Positions 48,101 through 62,200 of a stretch of DNA of 64,000 nt are shown piece by piece. Each line of letters starts with the position of its first letter. Positions within the stretch are counted from its first letter, which is position 1. Made by a program: the position numbers and the translations under genes. The DNA comes from Lingula anatina (Eukaryota; Brachiopoda; Lingulata; Lingulida; Lingulidae), in the NCBI RefSeq assembly GCF_001039355.2, contig NW_019775378.1, forward strand, positions 232,204 through 296,203, written 5' to 3'. The notes beneath the pieces were generated by a model that saw only the letters and a list, made by a program, of their open reading frames with translations, had not been told where the DNA came from and ran no database searches.

Positions 48101-51100
48101 AGTCATTTTATTTTTGGGGTAAAAAAAAATTCAAAACTAGTAGAAATATCTGTAAAATGGATATTAGGTTTTCACTCAAACTCAAAGGAATCACTTTAAG
48201 GATCAAATACAGGTCACTGCAGCTAGTGCCAAAAATTACTACATTGTTCAGTTTTTTCCTGGCACCTACCCTGAACATTTCTCTATTCTGCAGGTTATTT
48301 CTGTATTGAAATGCTTGAGGCATCGGCCAACCACCCAACGAATGTTAAAGTAGATTTTTCTGTTAAACAGGATTTTCCCCTTATTTTTAAACTTGGCACT
48401 GTTTGTAGTCTTTTCTTTTTTAGTATGTGTTACATTTTATTTATTCATTTTGTAATTCTTATAAGATATTTTTCTTTGAAATATCCAAAGTTCAAACTGA
48501 AGTAGGTCCAAACCTTTGTAGTGCTAAAGCAGGGCCTTAGCTGTACATTTGCCAGCATCCTCTGACTTCTTGATCAGCATATCGGTATCAGTCAATCATT
48601 TTAATATATATGTCATGTTTGTTTTCTGATAAGCTTGACACTGATTTAACAGTAATTCAGAAGTTTTACTGCTGTTTGTTTTCCAGATAAGAAAAAGAAT
48701 GGATTGCGTTCAGGCTCAGAAGTGATGCCAGTGCACCACATTCATGTGCCAGAGAGAAAACACAGCAAGCTGGCGGCTCTGGGCAGGATATTCAAACCCT
48801 GGAAGTGGAAGAGAAAGAAAAAGAGCGAGAAGATAGAGAAGACTGCAGTTGGTGAGTGTTGTAGTTTTTACTGTAAGCTGTATTGTATGGTATTGTACAG
48901 GGGCGGATCCAGAGATATTTTCTGACAGTCTCTAAATGATCTTTGTTGATTCATCCTTCATTTTTGGCCCTCTTTTGACAGAAAAAATTAGATTCCTGTC
49001 AATGTGAACTACAAAAATTCTGACCGTCTTCCCAAAGACCCAGAAAACGCCCTCCATCCTCCCCTGTTGTATTGGTCAAAGTCCCCCTTCCATTTTCTAA
49101 AACAAAATCAATTTTGGTAGAATTCTGCTCCTTGCACCTGTCCAAAATTAGAGGAAAGACTCCCTTACGTGACTTTTTTTTTTTTTTTTGGGGGGGGGGG
49201 GGGATTTATCTTGGATCTGCCATGATTTTTCTTTTGTCATGTAATTAACAAGGTATTAATTACTGAAAAAGAAAAAGGCTCACAGTCAAAAATAAAGGGG
49301 GAGGGAGACTTATCTAACTGCACATTTCCAAATGTTCAAACCTTCCATTCCAGATCTAGAAAGAAAGATATCTGTGCGTGCTACCAGGGAAGAATTGATT
49401 CAGAGAGGGGTGTTGAAAGATGTACCAGATGAGGCACAGACTGTTACTATAGGTGAGTATGTGGCATTTAGCAATACAGCAGTGATTGAAACAAACAGCA
49501 ATATAATGCAGAAATGATGTTGTTGCTTTATTATATCTCCAGATTCTCACAGATTTAGACAAATATTACATGGTTCAACATTGTTTTTTCATTAAAGTAT
49601 TCCTAGATTTGGAAAAATGTTACGTGGTTCAACATCATTTCTTCAGTTAAGTTCATAGATTTGGTTGTGGGTTAAGGCTGAAAAAATAATTCTTATAGTG
49701 TGATAATCTTGGCAGCTTGCAGCTATTCAGAATGGAATAAACTAGGACTGTCTCCATAACACTTCACTAGATGTAATTTTCCTGAATACTGAACTGTAGA
49801 TAATCTTACAATGAGTAGGGAGGACACATTCACTTAATTGGTAACAGGATATAGATTTTCATGTTGAAAGTGACCGTTGGTACTGCATGAGGATAACAGT
49901 GGTACTGTTGAGTTCAATTTTCATTTATTTCAGAAATAGTGATTATGAGTCACAACATTGGACTAGTATGTATGTGGAAAGGAAAAAATTGTATTAATAA
50001 CTGAAATGTTAAAAAAGCAAAAGTGATTTTTTTTACAATTAAATGGCCAAAGGCTCTGGAAAGAATTAACAGAAAGATACTGAAACAAAATTATTTTGAT
50101 CTTTCAAGATGCTAAGACATTTGTGTGGTTGCATTGATTTCTTAAAATGCATAATCTCAGTACAGTATATATTACTATATACATAGAAAGTTCATGAATT
50201 TGCCATGAATTGTTTTTGTGTAGTGTAGTACACCATATTTAAATTGATATAAAGTTTTGTCACAAAAAAAATATACTTTTTCATGTACAGTTAACAGAAG
50301 TAACGTAAGCAGTTAATTAACTTGAAAAAATGAAAGGTGATTAACTTTACCTGCTGACTTAAAAATGAATTTGAGATATAGTAGGTCAGCAATTGAAATA
50401 AAATGGGATAAAAGACTTTAAAATTGCTTACATAAAGTAAAATAAAAATTAAAATGAGAAGCCAACAAAAATGTCCAACAGTATGGAAAAGATTGTTAAG
50501 GGGAAAAGTAAATGAGCGACTTGATGCTATGCTTATGATGACAAATACATAAACCATTTCCCACTATTTGTGTGGAATTAATGCATAAAAACATTTCATC
50601 TGTGCAGCTAAACCCATTTTGATTTTTATCCTTAAGATTGTCATATTTCAAAAAAAAAAAAAAATTTTTTTTTAATCTGATCACTATACTACACATACAG
50701 TTGCATTGCAACTCTGTTGCAACAATTGTTTGTCAAGATTATGTTTTCTAAGCCAACAAGTTACAGTCTGACAGCACAATAAATTGTTCTCAAGGCTGTC
50801 AGCTGAAATCTCAGGCGCAGTTGTTTCCCTGCTAATTAAACTTGAAGGACAAACACGAGACTCATACACAAAACCCTCCTCTCCAGCTAGATCCTGGAAT
50901 TTGAAAACTATCCTCTTAATATGAGGATGACTCCCTCAAAGGTATTTGTGTAGCACACTAACCATAGGTATTGATGTTTTAAGCAGTGAAGGGTTAACCC
51001 GCCAAGTATTAATAGCCAGTCCTTAAGGAAAGGCCGTGGTGGAGAGGAGTGTGGCGCTACTACGCTGGTGGAATAAGCTTTCACATTTACTGGACGAGAT

Positions 51101-54100
51101 TAACCCGATCTTCCCCTGTTGTTATATTACTGGAGAGTCAGTGGGACCCCTGAAATGGGCAAGATGGAGGTGCTGCTGTCGTGACCTACTTTCTCATTCA
51201 GTGCATAGTTGAATACAATGGTCCTATTCACGCTGAGCCCAGCAATGGGGACTTGTTTTTACACAACCGCCATGTTAACCTGATGCACTTGGGGAGAGGA
51301 ATTATTAGACTGCAAACAACTACAGTGTGTGTGTGTTAAAACCTGGGGAGGATTACTTAAAGGAGGAGAGATCAGCTGGGGAGAGAGACGATGGGCTCTG
51401 CTTGTTTATCTAAAGGTAAAATCACAGCCAGATATATATATATGATGACTTAAAGCTGAGCATACTGGTACACCATGATATATCCTCCCTATGCAAATAT
51501 GCATGACTAGTACACCATTGACTTATTAGAAACAGGAAGTGAATAGGATAGTTATGACTTGAGGGTGTTGGTTTTATTACATCCTTGGAAAATTGTTACT
51601 AGTTCTTGGCATTTTGTTAAGTGTGGCTCATTTTGTTCTGTTATTCATTAAGGGAAATAACACACTTGAAACCTGTAAAATTAGAACATGTCCAATGATG
51701 GTTAATGAACTTGAACTAAATTGTGAGCAGCTGCAATATTCTAGGATTTCTAAGTGAAAGAGAAAGAGAAAGACGGGGGAGGGGGGATTTAACAAGTGCC
51801 TTAGTCATGAAATCATTGCATTCTACTTCATGTGGTCTCATGTAGATTGTGATATTATCAGTAATCTCTATGGATGAATATTGATAACATTTAGAGATAT
51901 ACTGAAATACATAATCATTTCATACACATCCTTCAGAAACACATTTATAGATAATGTTTATTTACTTGTTATTATTTTTTTATAAATCCATGATATATGT
52001 GAAAAATTATTTCATAATCAAACTTCAGTAAAAACGTGAGTCTTCTACATTTGATAACAGTAGGTCCCCAGGCTTAAATTTGAGGTTGGGGAATAGTGTT
52101 TTACAGAAAAAAATTGCATTTTTAATTATACTTGGTATCTTGTAACTCCAGGGGCATATCGTATCGTTTGTTAGGCATTGTGAATAGCACTTTCGCTTCA
52201 CGTTATTTGCAATCGACCTGAGATGTTCTATAGACTGCATTTGGGTTCATTGCCAACTTGCTGAAAAGAGTAGGTTAAAGCAATTTTACCACTATACTAT
52301 AGTTCTGGTTATCTTCTCGAGTCTAAGGAGATTTCCCATTCGCTTTTGGCTTGAATCTAAAATGTCTCAGATCTCAAGAGATTTCCTAATCACTTTAGGC
52401 TGATAGGTCAGCATGGGAAGTGCAAATATTACTTTGTAATTAGAATTCAGGGGTAGAAGAGCCAAGGTAAAGTAAATAAATCTGACCATTCAAACTTTTT
52501 ATTTTTACTCTAAAAAAGAATATTTCCATGTTTGAAAATTCAGCGCAAAAAGAGTCCCATCCCCTTTGGTCTTTTCTTTCAAAATTTGCATCACATGCAC
52601 ATGTATAGATTGAAACATATTGGCCTTAAGAGGTGCACTTGACACAAGCTATGTTTTGATCAATTTTTAAAACACAGTGATGAGAGTATGCTCTGAATAA
52701 GCAATGATAATTCCATGTCCTCGCTTATGGATGGCTGCAGGGGAGCTTTACAAAGCTGGATTAACCTATCTTCATTGTAGACACACCTTAAGGTTAAGAT
52801 TGTTCAGTGTCCCGCCAAGGAGCATCATATTGTTAACAATAAGACCATTAGTATCAGGCCACAAAATAAGGAAGTAGCAATGGAAAACATAGGCTCAATC
52901 TTTATTACTAAATTCTACTTGGATATTGTTAAATGGTCAGTGTAATATAAACATTTGTATGCATTAAATCTGCATATAAGTTCTGTTTACACATCAGTAT
53001 CTGCTTTAATGATTGCTGTGATGTGAGGTTTGAAATATCGCATTAGACTATTTGGCAGTAGACCAAGGACAGCTGTGTTGTGAGCACATGACAGACAGAT
53101 TGCTGGTCTAGGATCAAAAATAAAAAAAAAAACTTTGTCTGACAGTATGTATATAGACTTGTATATATAATTGAAGGGAGCCATGGTATGTCTTACCTTT
53201 TTTTTCTGCTCTAGTAGTTAATGCTGGGTTATGTACTGGGGTATACTTATGTAAACAACTTGCACTTAAACATACCCCTTCCATACCCATCATGATCTGC
53301 TTATTTAAGTATGGGGGACAGTTTATACTACTGACTAGAGAATATACATATATATATACATACATACATACATACATGCAAATCAACTAATATATAAAAA
53401 TATTAAGTCAAACAAAGTTAGTTGTTGGACAGTGTACAGCATTCCAGCATTCGAAATAGGTATATGAGTTATTATTCCAACAAGCTGTCACTGACCTTTT
53501 CAGGCAAGTGATGCTCATATAATTGATATGCAAAAATAAAGACATAAAAAAGAAAGTAGAAACAGGACAGTTTTGCATATTAGTAGATCCATCTTTGAAG
53601 TGGGAATATTTAAGTAATTAAGCACGTCCAATGACTAATGATAAACAACATTCTTTTATCTGGAAAATGATAAAAATAAATAAATGATGACTCATTCAGA
53701 TATGGAATAATGGGACAGGCATGTCCGCGTGTATACCAAAATCTCACAGGTGTGACGCCCACTTCAGTAGAGAGCAATTATTTGGGAGGAGTTGTTAATC
53801 ATTCTCTTTCCTGGTTCCCAGGTTTTGTTTGCACCAATAAGTGAACTGGTGTTTATTCTCATAATTATCATCCTGCAAAACAGAATTTTTGTATTCAAAG
53901 TATGTGGCTTGCCCTGGGGTTCTTTCTGTTGAGACAAAGTAATTTTACAAAACATGATTAACCTGAAATTAATATTTTCAATGTAGCAATGAAAAAGGTC
54001 ATCTTGGCACTTAAGGGACCACCTAGATGGTGGACAAATGATGAACAGGCAAGTTATCTCCGTGACATTATGAGAAAGCCTTGTGCAATTTTTTGAAAAA

Positions 54101-57100
54101 TAAATGATGTAAAAGAATTACGAAGGCAGATTTGATTTGTGTGTGCTCTACATTTGGATTGGATAACAAACTTATTGATCAGCAAATTGTCTTTTAAAAT
54201 ACTATACCCCAAGTAAGATGCTGCACTAAATATGTCAATAGAACATAAAAATGCATACACGTGACCTTGTGCTAGTATGATTTGTGTAATGTTTAGTTGA
54301 GATATATATCAAAACCATTATGAGCTAATGTTCTCTGACAGCCATAGTCCTGTGAGCTTGAAATATATGAGCTGAAAATTGAGAACAGGTTGCAGTGTAG
54401 ATAATGAGGAATGTAATATGTCTTTTTAATAGGCAAATCAGCTGAATTAGACCATAACACACTAATGTGTTATTATTGCAAAGAAATATTATTACAGAAA
54501 TGGTTTGGGTACTGTTCTGTTTGCAGTGTAGCTAAGCTTGATGGTGAGGTGTTAATATAGAGCTGGCCTTTCTTTAAGAAGGTGTGTACAATGGGTGTTT
54601 TATAACCTTTGATAATTGTGAAATGTTTGGAACATAGTTATAGATGGTCTGGTGACTTTTAGAATCCTTTTCACTTTGGGCGTGCAAGATGACCTATCTG
54701 ATTAAATCCAGGAGTGCGAGTTAAAGGTAGTGAAAGGCAATAATGCTATCTTTTTCACCCATTAAGTGACCCCTGCATGTAACATATCAAACTTACTTCA
54801 CAAATTATTTTGTATTCTGAGATACACAGATAGACAGCAGTGATGCTTGGTAGATGTGTGCATTTTCGATGCCTAAGCCCGATGCCTGCTTAACTCACAC
54901 ACACACACACAGATGTTCTAAACCAAATAAGATATTGAGCCTGATAGCTTCTGTTAGCTTTCACTAAAATGAGTCTTGGATTCAGTTTCCAGTTTGTCAA
55001 AACATGCCCCATTAAACAAACTGGAATTATGTATGCAATTTTGTTGATGTTCTTACCTAGCTTGAAACTCATATAAATAGGTTGATAGGAGATCTGATTT
55101 TGAAATGTCAGTACAATTAAGATGGGGTTGTTATGTAATGACAAATTGGAAACTTTCTTTTTTAGAAAGTTCTTAATTTCACAACTATTGCGGGTGGCTA
55201 TCTAAGATATGTCAGGTGCCTCATTCCCATACTTTTATTTGTCCATTATTCTCAGGGAAATAGATCTTCACAGTCCATTTCATCAAGCAAATTTGGGAAG
55301 CAATTTCCCCTAATGTCAATTTGAAAAAGAGAGAGAGAGAGAATACTCTAGGTTAGATATTGGTCATTGATATTTAGTGACCATAGGAAAAAATGTCACT
55401 AAACAGACACTTAATGCAAACTTAATGAACAAACTGAAAAATTTCCTATTTGCATGCTGCCTGTTTCATATCAACAAATTATATCTGATAGGGAATCGTG
55501 TGCATGACACTGATGTGACATTTTAATGATGATACTTGTTTTGTGTTTACAGTCACAGATATTACAATGGTACCCAAATCATGCTAATTATGTAAAAATC
55601 GATCAATAGCTGCCTTCCAATTTATCATACATGTGAAGTGTTTATGTTATATATGTTCTGTTGCTGTTGTCAATATAAACTGTTTTTGTAAATTAACTCA
55701 TAACTTCAGGGATGAAGTTTGTCTGACTATTTGCAGATTTTCAACTTTTTGGGGACCCAAAAATACTATTGGCCTGGGCAACCGCCTGGACCCCACTCCA
55801 TATTTTCCAAATTTTCTCCAAATGGCAGTCTCTGTAACTTTTACATTTACTTTCAGAGAAAAAGGATGAAGAGGACGGTGCCCCACCTCAGGGGAAAGGA
55901 GACGGGCTAAATTGTATAAACTCAGACACAGGAGATGGTGCTGTACCAGTACATACAGAGGACCATGTAGGAAATAAAGTTTTACCAGTAGAAACGAATG
56001 GGACGTTAGTGGGGAGTGACCCCCCTGGGTCCTCCCCCAGCGTAATAACTACACAGGCAGAGGTGGTACAGACGAACCCTCCAACAGATAGAACTATTGT
56101 GTGTGAGTATATGTATATTCTAGGGTCTGCTGGAATGATATGGAAAATCACGTCCAGATCATCATCATCATTATCATCATGGAGTGCCATGTCGATAGGC
56201 GTCGGCAACCATGTGCCTCCATTTTTCTGTGTCTGAAGTAATTTTTAGGGTTTCCTTGACTGTCATTGTCCCGACCCAGGTTATGCCATCCAGATAGCAA
56301 CTAAATATTTGTACTGCAATTCACAGAGCTAGATAGATCCCATTGTGGTTTTCATGGTCTGTGTTATCTCGAGATTGTGTAAATCTATGTAATTATTTGT
56401 GTTGAAAAATTGGAACAACTGCAAATCCATTGTGGTTTTTGTCTTGGCTGTTATGCAGGCCTTTTTCAAGATAGTAAAAACAGGGATGCCAAATGGGGGG
56501 GGGGGGGGATTTTTAACAACATTTTTTCATTGTAATTTGGCATTATAATCTATACTTTTAGCATTGTTTCCAATATTCCAAAATATCACTGCTGTTTTAT
56601 AGATATGATTTTGAAACCTCTTACACATGTCAGGACTTGTATTAGGAGAAACCAAAACTGTTATACTAACACCTTTCTCGTTTAAAAAATACGTCTACCA
56701 TCTATACAGATAAAACCCTACACGTTTTAGCAAAAATTATTATAATCTGTTACTGGTGCATTCATTCTTGCCTACTGTTTTTGATTTTAGTATGCACCTC
56801 CCAGATTCACCCTGTCCTGATGGACGTTCCTGCCAGCTCGCCCACCTCGCCTGCCACTGCTGTCCAGTCACCAGGGGGAGACACAGCGCCAGCGCCACCT
56901 GTCCAGGTGTTTGTCATGCCTTCTCATGTGCAACAGCCAGAGTCACCGTCAGATCACAGTGAGTAGGACTGCTTGTTTTCAAACTGTACTGTATTCTTCT
57001 CTGTATTGGTAAATATTCATGAAAATTAGATCCATCAGGCCTGTAACCAGCAATTTCAAAAAAAAAGGGGGGGGGGGTCTTTTTTCCTGGAAAAAATAGA

Positions 57101-59122
57101 CCTTTTTGCCTAATGGCTTAGAACCTAGACTGAGTTATCATTCTGAGTGGGCCTTTCCCCCTGACATAAAAGAAGTCCATCTGTGTTACTTTTGGAATCC
57201 TGTTGACAATTTCATCTTAAACTCATCTAAACTTTCTGTCATCTGAAGCTGTTGGCAATCTCTACTAACTTTATGGTTTTATGTAAGCAAGTAAGTACTT
57301 CTGATGTTAAGAAAAGAAGTATGGATCTAAGGGTGTGTTAATCTGTTAACCTGATTTCATTAAGCGAGAGTTCTCTGGACTAATACTGTTATACCTAAAA
57401 CAAAGTTGCATCCACTTACAAAGCCCTCTGCAGGACTCTTCATGGATCACAGTCTAGATCACTTGAGTGATGAAGGTTTGTGATTGAAAGGTGATACATT
57501 GTGATAGGTTGAACATTGTAAATGAGAAGTTAAATCAAGAAAATTTGAAAAATCAGTTCTTTTTACTTCTATTGATTTTTTTATGGTTACAACAATGACG
57601 GTAATTTTGGATTTCAGTTGTGTCTGTCAATCTTGCAGGTGTGCTGTAGGCAAGCAGCAGCTCTTTCTGTGCTCTTTTTTTTTTTTTCGGCATTGCTTTA
57701 AAAAAGGCCTAAGTAGTTTTCAGCAAAGTGTTTTACCTGTTTTTCAAGAAAGATGTTAGAGNATTTTTTTTTATAAATCTATGATATATCATATGTTAAA
57801 ATTATTTCATAATCAAACTTCAGAAAAAACGTGAGTCTTCTACATTTGATAACAGTAGGTCCCCAGGCTTAAATTTGAGGTTGGGGAATAGTGTTTTACG
57901 AAAAAAAATGCATTTTTAATTATACTTGGTATTTTGTAACTCTAGGGGCATTGTATCGTTTGTTAGGCATTGTGAATAGCACTTTTGCTTCACATTATTT
58001 GCAATCGACCTGAGATGTTCTATAGACTGCATTTGGGTTCATTGCCAACTTGCTGAAAAGAGTAGGTTAAAGCAATTTTACCACTATACTATAGTTCTGG
58101 TTATCTTCTCGAGTCTAAGGAGATTTCCCATTCGCTTTTGGCTTGAATCTAAAATGTCTCAGATCTCAAGAGATTTCCTAATCACTTTAGGCTGATAGGT
58201 CAGCATGGGAAGTGCAAATATTACTTTGTAATTAGAATTCAGGGGTAGAAGAGCCAAGGTAAAGTAAACAAATCTGAGCATTCAAACTTTTTTATTTTTA
58301 CTTTAAAAAAGAATATTTTCATGTTTGAAAACTCAGCGCAAAAAGAATCCCATCCCCTTTGGTCTTTTCTTTTAAAATTTTCATCACATGCACATGTATA
58401 GATTGAAACATATTGGCCTTAAGAGGTGCACTTGACACAAGCTATGTTTTGATCAATTTTTAAAACACAGTGATGAGAGTATGCTCTGAATAAGCAATGA
58501 TAATTCCATGTCCTCGCTTATGGATGGCTGCAGGGGAGCTTTACAAAGCTGGATTAACCTATCTTCATTGTAGACACACCTTAAGGTTAAGATTGTTCAG
58601 TGTCCCGCCAAGGAGCATCATATTGTTAACAATAAGACCATTAGTATCAGGCCACAAAATAAGGAAGTAGCAATGGAAAACATAGGCTCAATCTTTATTA
58701 CTAAATTCTACTTGGATATTGTTAAATGGTCAGTGTAATATAAACATTTGTATGCATTAAATCTGCATATAAGTTCTGTTTACACATCGGTATCTGCTTT
58801 AATGATTGCTGTGATGTGAGGTTTGAAATATCGCATTAGACTATTTGGCAGTAGACCAAGGACAGCTGTGTTGTGAGCACATGACAGACAGATTGCTGGT
58901 CTAGGATCAAAAATAAAAAAAACTTTGTCTGACAGTATGTATATAGACTTGTATATATATAGTTGAAGGGAGCCATGGTATGTCTTACCTTTTTTTTCTG
59001 CTCTAATAGTTAATGCTAGGTTATGTACTGGGGTATACTTATGTAAACAACTTGCACTTAAACATACCCCTTCCATACTCATCATGATCTGCTATGGGGG
59101 ACAGTTTATACTACTGACTAGA

Positions 59123-59213
<91 letters not shown>

Positions 59214-62200
59214 CATACATACATACATACATACATACATACATGCAAATCAACTAATATATAAAAATATTAAGTCAAACAAAGTTAGTTGTTGGACAGT
59301 GTACAGCATTCCAGCATTCGAAATAGGTATATGAGTTATTATTCCAACAAGCTGTCGATGACCTTTTCAGGCAAGTGATGCTCATATAATTGATATGCAA
59401 AAATAAAGACATAAAAAAGAAAGTAGAAACAGGACAGTTTTGCATATTAGTAGATCCATCTTTGAAGTGGGAATATTTAAGTAATTAAGCACGTCCAATG
59501 ACTAATGATAAACAACATTCTTTTATCTGGAAAATGATAAAAATAAATAAATGATGACTCATTCAGATATGGAATAATGGGACAGGCATGTCCGCGTGTA
59601 TACCAAAATCTCACAGGTGTGACGCCCACTTCAGTAGAGAGCAATTATTTGGGAGGAGTTGTTAATCATTCTCTTTCCTGGTTCCCAGGTTTTGTTTGCA
59701 CCAATAAGTGAACTGGTGTTTATTCTCATAATTATCATCCTGCAAAACAGAATTTTTGTATTCAAAGTATGTGGCTTGCCCCAGGGTTCTTTCTGTTGAG
59801 ACAAAGTAATTTTACAAAACATGATTAACCTGAAATTAATATTTTCAATGTAGCAATGAAAAAGGTCATCTTGGCACTTAAGGGACCACCTAGATGGTGG
59901 ACAAATGATGAACAGGCAAGTTATCTCCATGACATTATGAGAAAGCCTTGTGCAATTTTTTGAAAAATAAATGATATAAAAGAATTGCGAAGGCAGATTT
60001 GATTTACTTGTGCTCAACATTTAGATTAAATAACAAACTTATTGATCAGCAGATTGTCTTTTAAAATACTATACCCCAAGTAAGATGCTGCACTAAATAT
60101 GTCAATAGAACACAAAAATGCATACACGTGACCTTGTGCTAGTATGATTTGTGTAATGTTTAGTTGAGATATATATCAAAACCATTATGAGCTAATGTTC
60201 TCTGACAGCCATAGTCCTGCGAGCTTGAAATATATGAGCTGAAAATTGAGAACAGGTTGCAGTGTAGATAATCAGGAATGTAATATGTCTTTTTAATAGG
60301 CAAATCAGCTGAATTAGACCGTAACACACTAATGTGTTATTATTGCAAAGAAATATTATAACAGAAATGGTTTGGGTACTGTTCTGTTTGCAATGTAGCT
60401 AAGCTTGATGGTGAGGTGTTAATATAGAGCTGGCCTTTCTTTAAGAAGGTGTGTACAATGGGTGTTTTATAACCTTTGATAATTGTGAAATGTTTGGAAC
60501 ATAGTTATAGATGGTCTGGTGACTTTTAGAATCCTTTTCACTTTGGGCGTGCAAGATGACCTATCTGATTAAATCCAGGAGTGCGAGTTAAAGGTAGTGA
60601 AAGGCAATAATGCTATCTTTTTCACCCATTAAGTGACCCCTGCATGTAACATACCAAACTTACTTCACAAATTATTTTGTATTCTGAGATTCACAGAGAG
60701 ACAGCAGTGATGCTTGGTAGATGTGTGCATTTTCAATGCCTAAGCCCGATGCCTGCTTAACACACACACACACACACAGATGTTCTAAACCAAATAAGAC
60801 ATTGAGCCTGATAGCTTCTGTTAGCTTTCACGAAAATGAGTCTCGGATTCAGTTTCCAGTTTGTCAAAACATGCCCCATTAAACAAACTGGAATTATGTA
60901 TGCAATTTTGTTGATGTTCTTACCTAGCTTGAAACTCATATAAATAGGTTGATAGGAGATCTGATTTTGAAATGTCAGTACAATTAAGATGAGGTTGTTA
61001 TGTAATGACAAATTGGAAACTTTCTTTTTTAGAAAGTTCTTAATTTCACAACTATTGCGGGTGGCTATCTAAGATATGTCAGGTGCCTCATTCCCATACT
61101 TTTATTTGTCCATTATTCTCAGGGAAATAGATCTTCACAGTCCATTTCATCAAGCAAAGTTGGGAAGCAATTTCCCCTAATGTCAGTTTGAAAAAGAGAG
61201 GGAGAGAGAATGTACTTTAGGTTAGGTATTGGTCATTGATATTTAGTGACCATTGGAAAAAATGTCATTAAACAGACACTTAATGCAAACTTGATGAACA
61301 AACTGAAAAATTTCCTATTTGCATGCTGCCTGTTTCATATCAACAAATTATATCTGATAGGGAATCGTGTGCATGACACTGATGTGACATTTTAATGATG
61401 ATACTTGTTTTGTGTTTACAGTCACAGATATTACAACGGTACCCAAATCATGCTAATTATGTAAAAATCGATCAGTAGCTGCCTTCCAATTTATCATACA
61501 TGTGAAGTGTTTATGTTATATATGTTCTGTTGCTGTTGTCAATATAAACTGAATTTGTAAATTAACTCATAACTTCAGGGATGAGATTTTTCTGACTATT
61601 TGCAGATTTTCAACTTTTTGGGAGCCAAAAATACTATTGGCCTAGTCATCCGCCTGGACCCCACTCCATATTTTCCAAATTTTCTCCAAATGGCAGTCTC
61701 TGTAACTTTTACATTTACTTTACTTTCAGAGAAAAAGGATGAAGAGGACGGTGCCCCACCTCAGGAGAAAGGAGACGGGCTAAATTGTATAAACTCAGAC
61801 ACAGGAGATGGTGCTGTACCAGTACATACAGAGGACCATGTAGGAAATAAAGTTTTACCAGTAGAAACGAATGGGACGTTAGTGGGGAGTGACCCCCCCG
61901 GGTCCTCCCCCAGCGTAATAACTACACAGGCAGAGGTGGTACAGACGAACCCTCCAACAGATAGAACTATTGTGTGTGAGTATATGTATATTCTAGGGTC
62001 TGCTGGAATGATATGGAAAATCACGTCCAGATTTCTGGGTCTGAAGTAATTTTAGGGTTTCCTTGACTGTCATTGTCCCGACCCAGGTTATGCCATCCAG
62101 ATAGCAACTAAATATTTGTACTGCAATTCACAGATCTAGATAGATCCCATTGTGGTTTTCATGGTCTGTGTTATCTCAAGATTGTGTGAATCTATGTAAT

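Larger units (their letters stand above)
39484..48686 (+). other. Intron 1 of PHACTR
   Basis: 9.2 kb of mostly AT-rich sequence with an N gap (42135-42248), a MITE-like element (44211-44369) and two diverged tandem repeats. No further exon could be supported; short ORFs here lack protein-like composition. Confidence 0.75.

Noticed and set aside
52987-61011. Minus-strand ORFs that occur in both 5.8-kb copies (for example 53764 and 59631, 54890 and 60757)
   Set aside because: Apparent conservation comes only from the duplication; lengths differ through frameshifts between copies, as in non-coding sequence.
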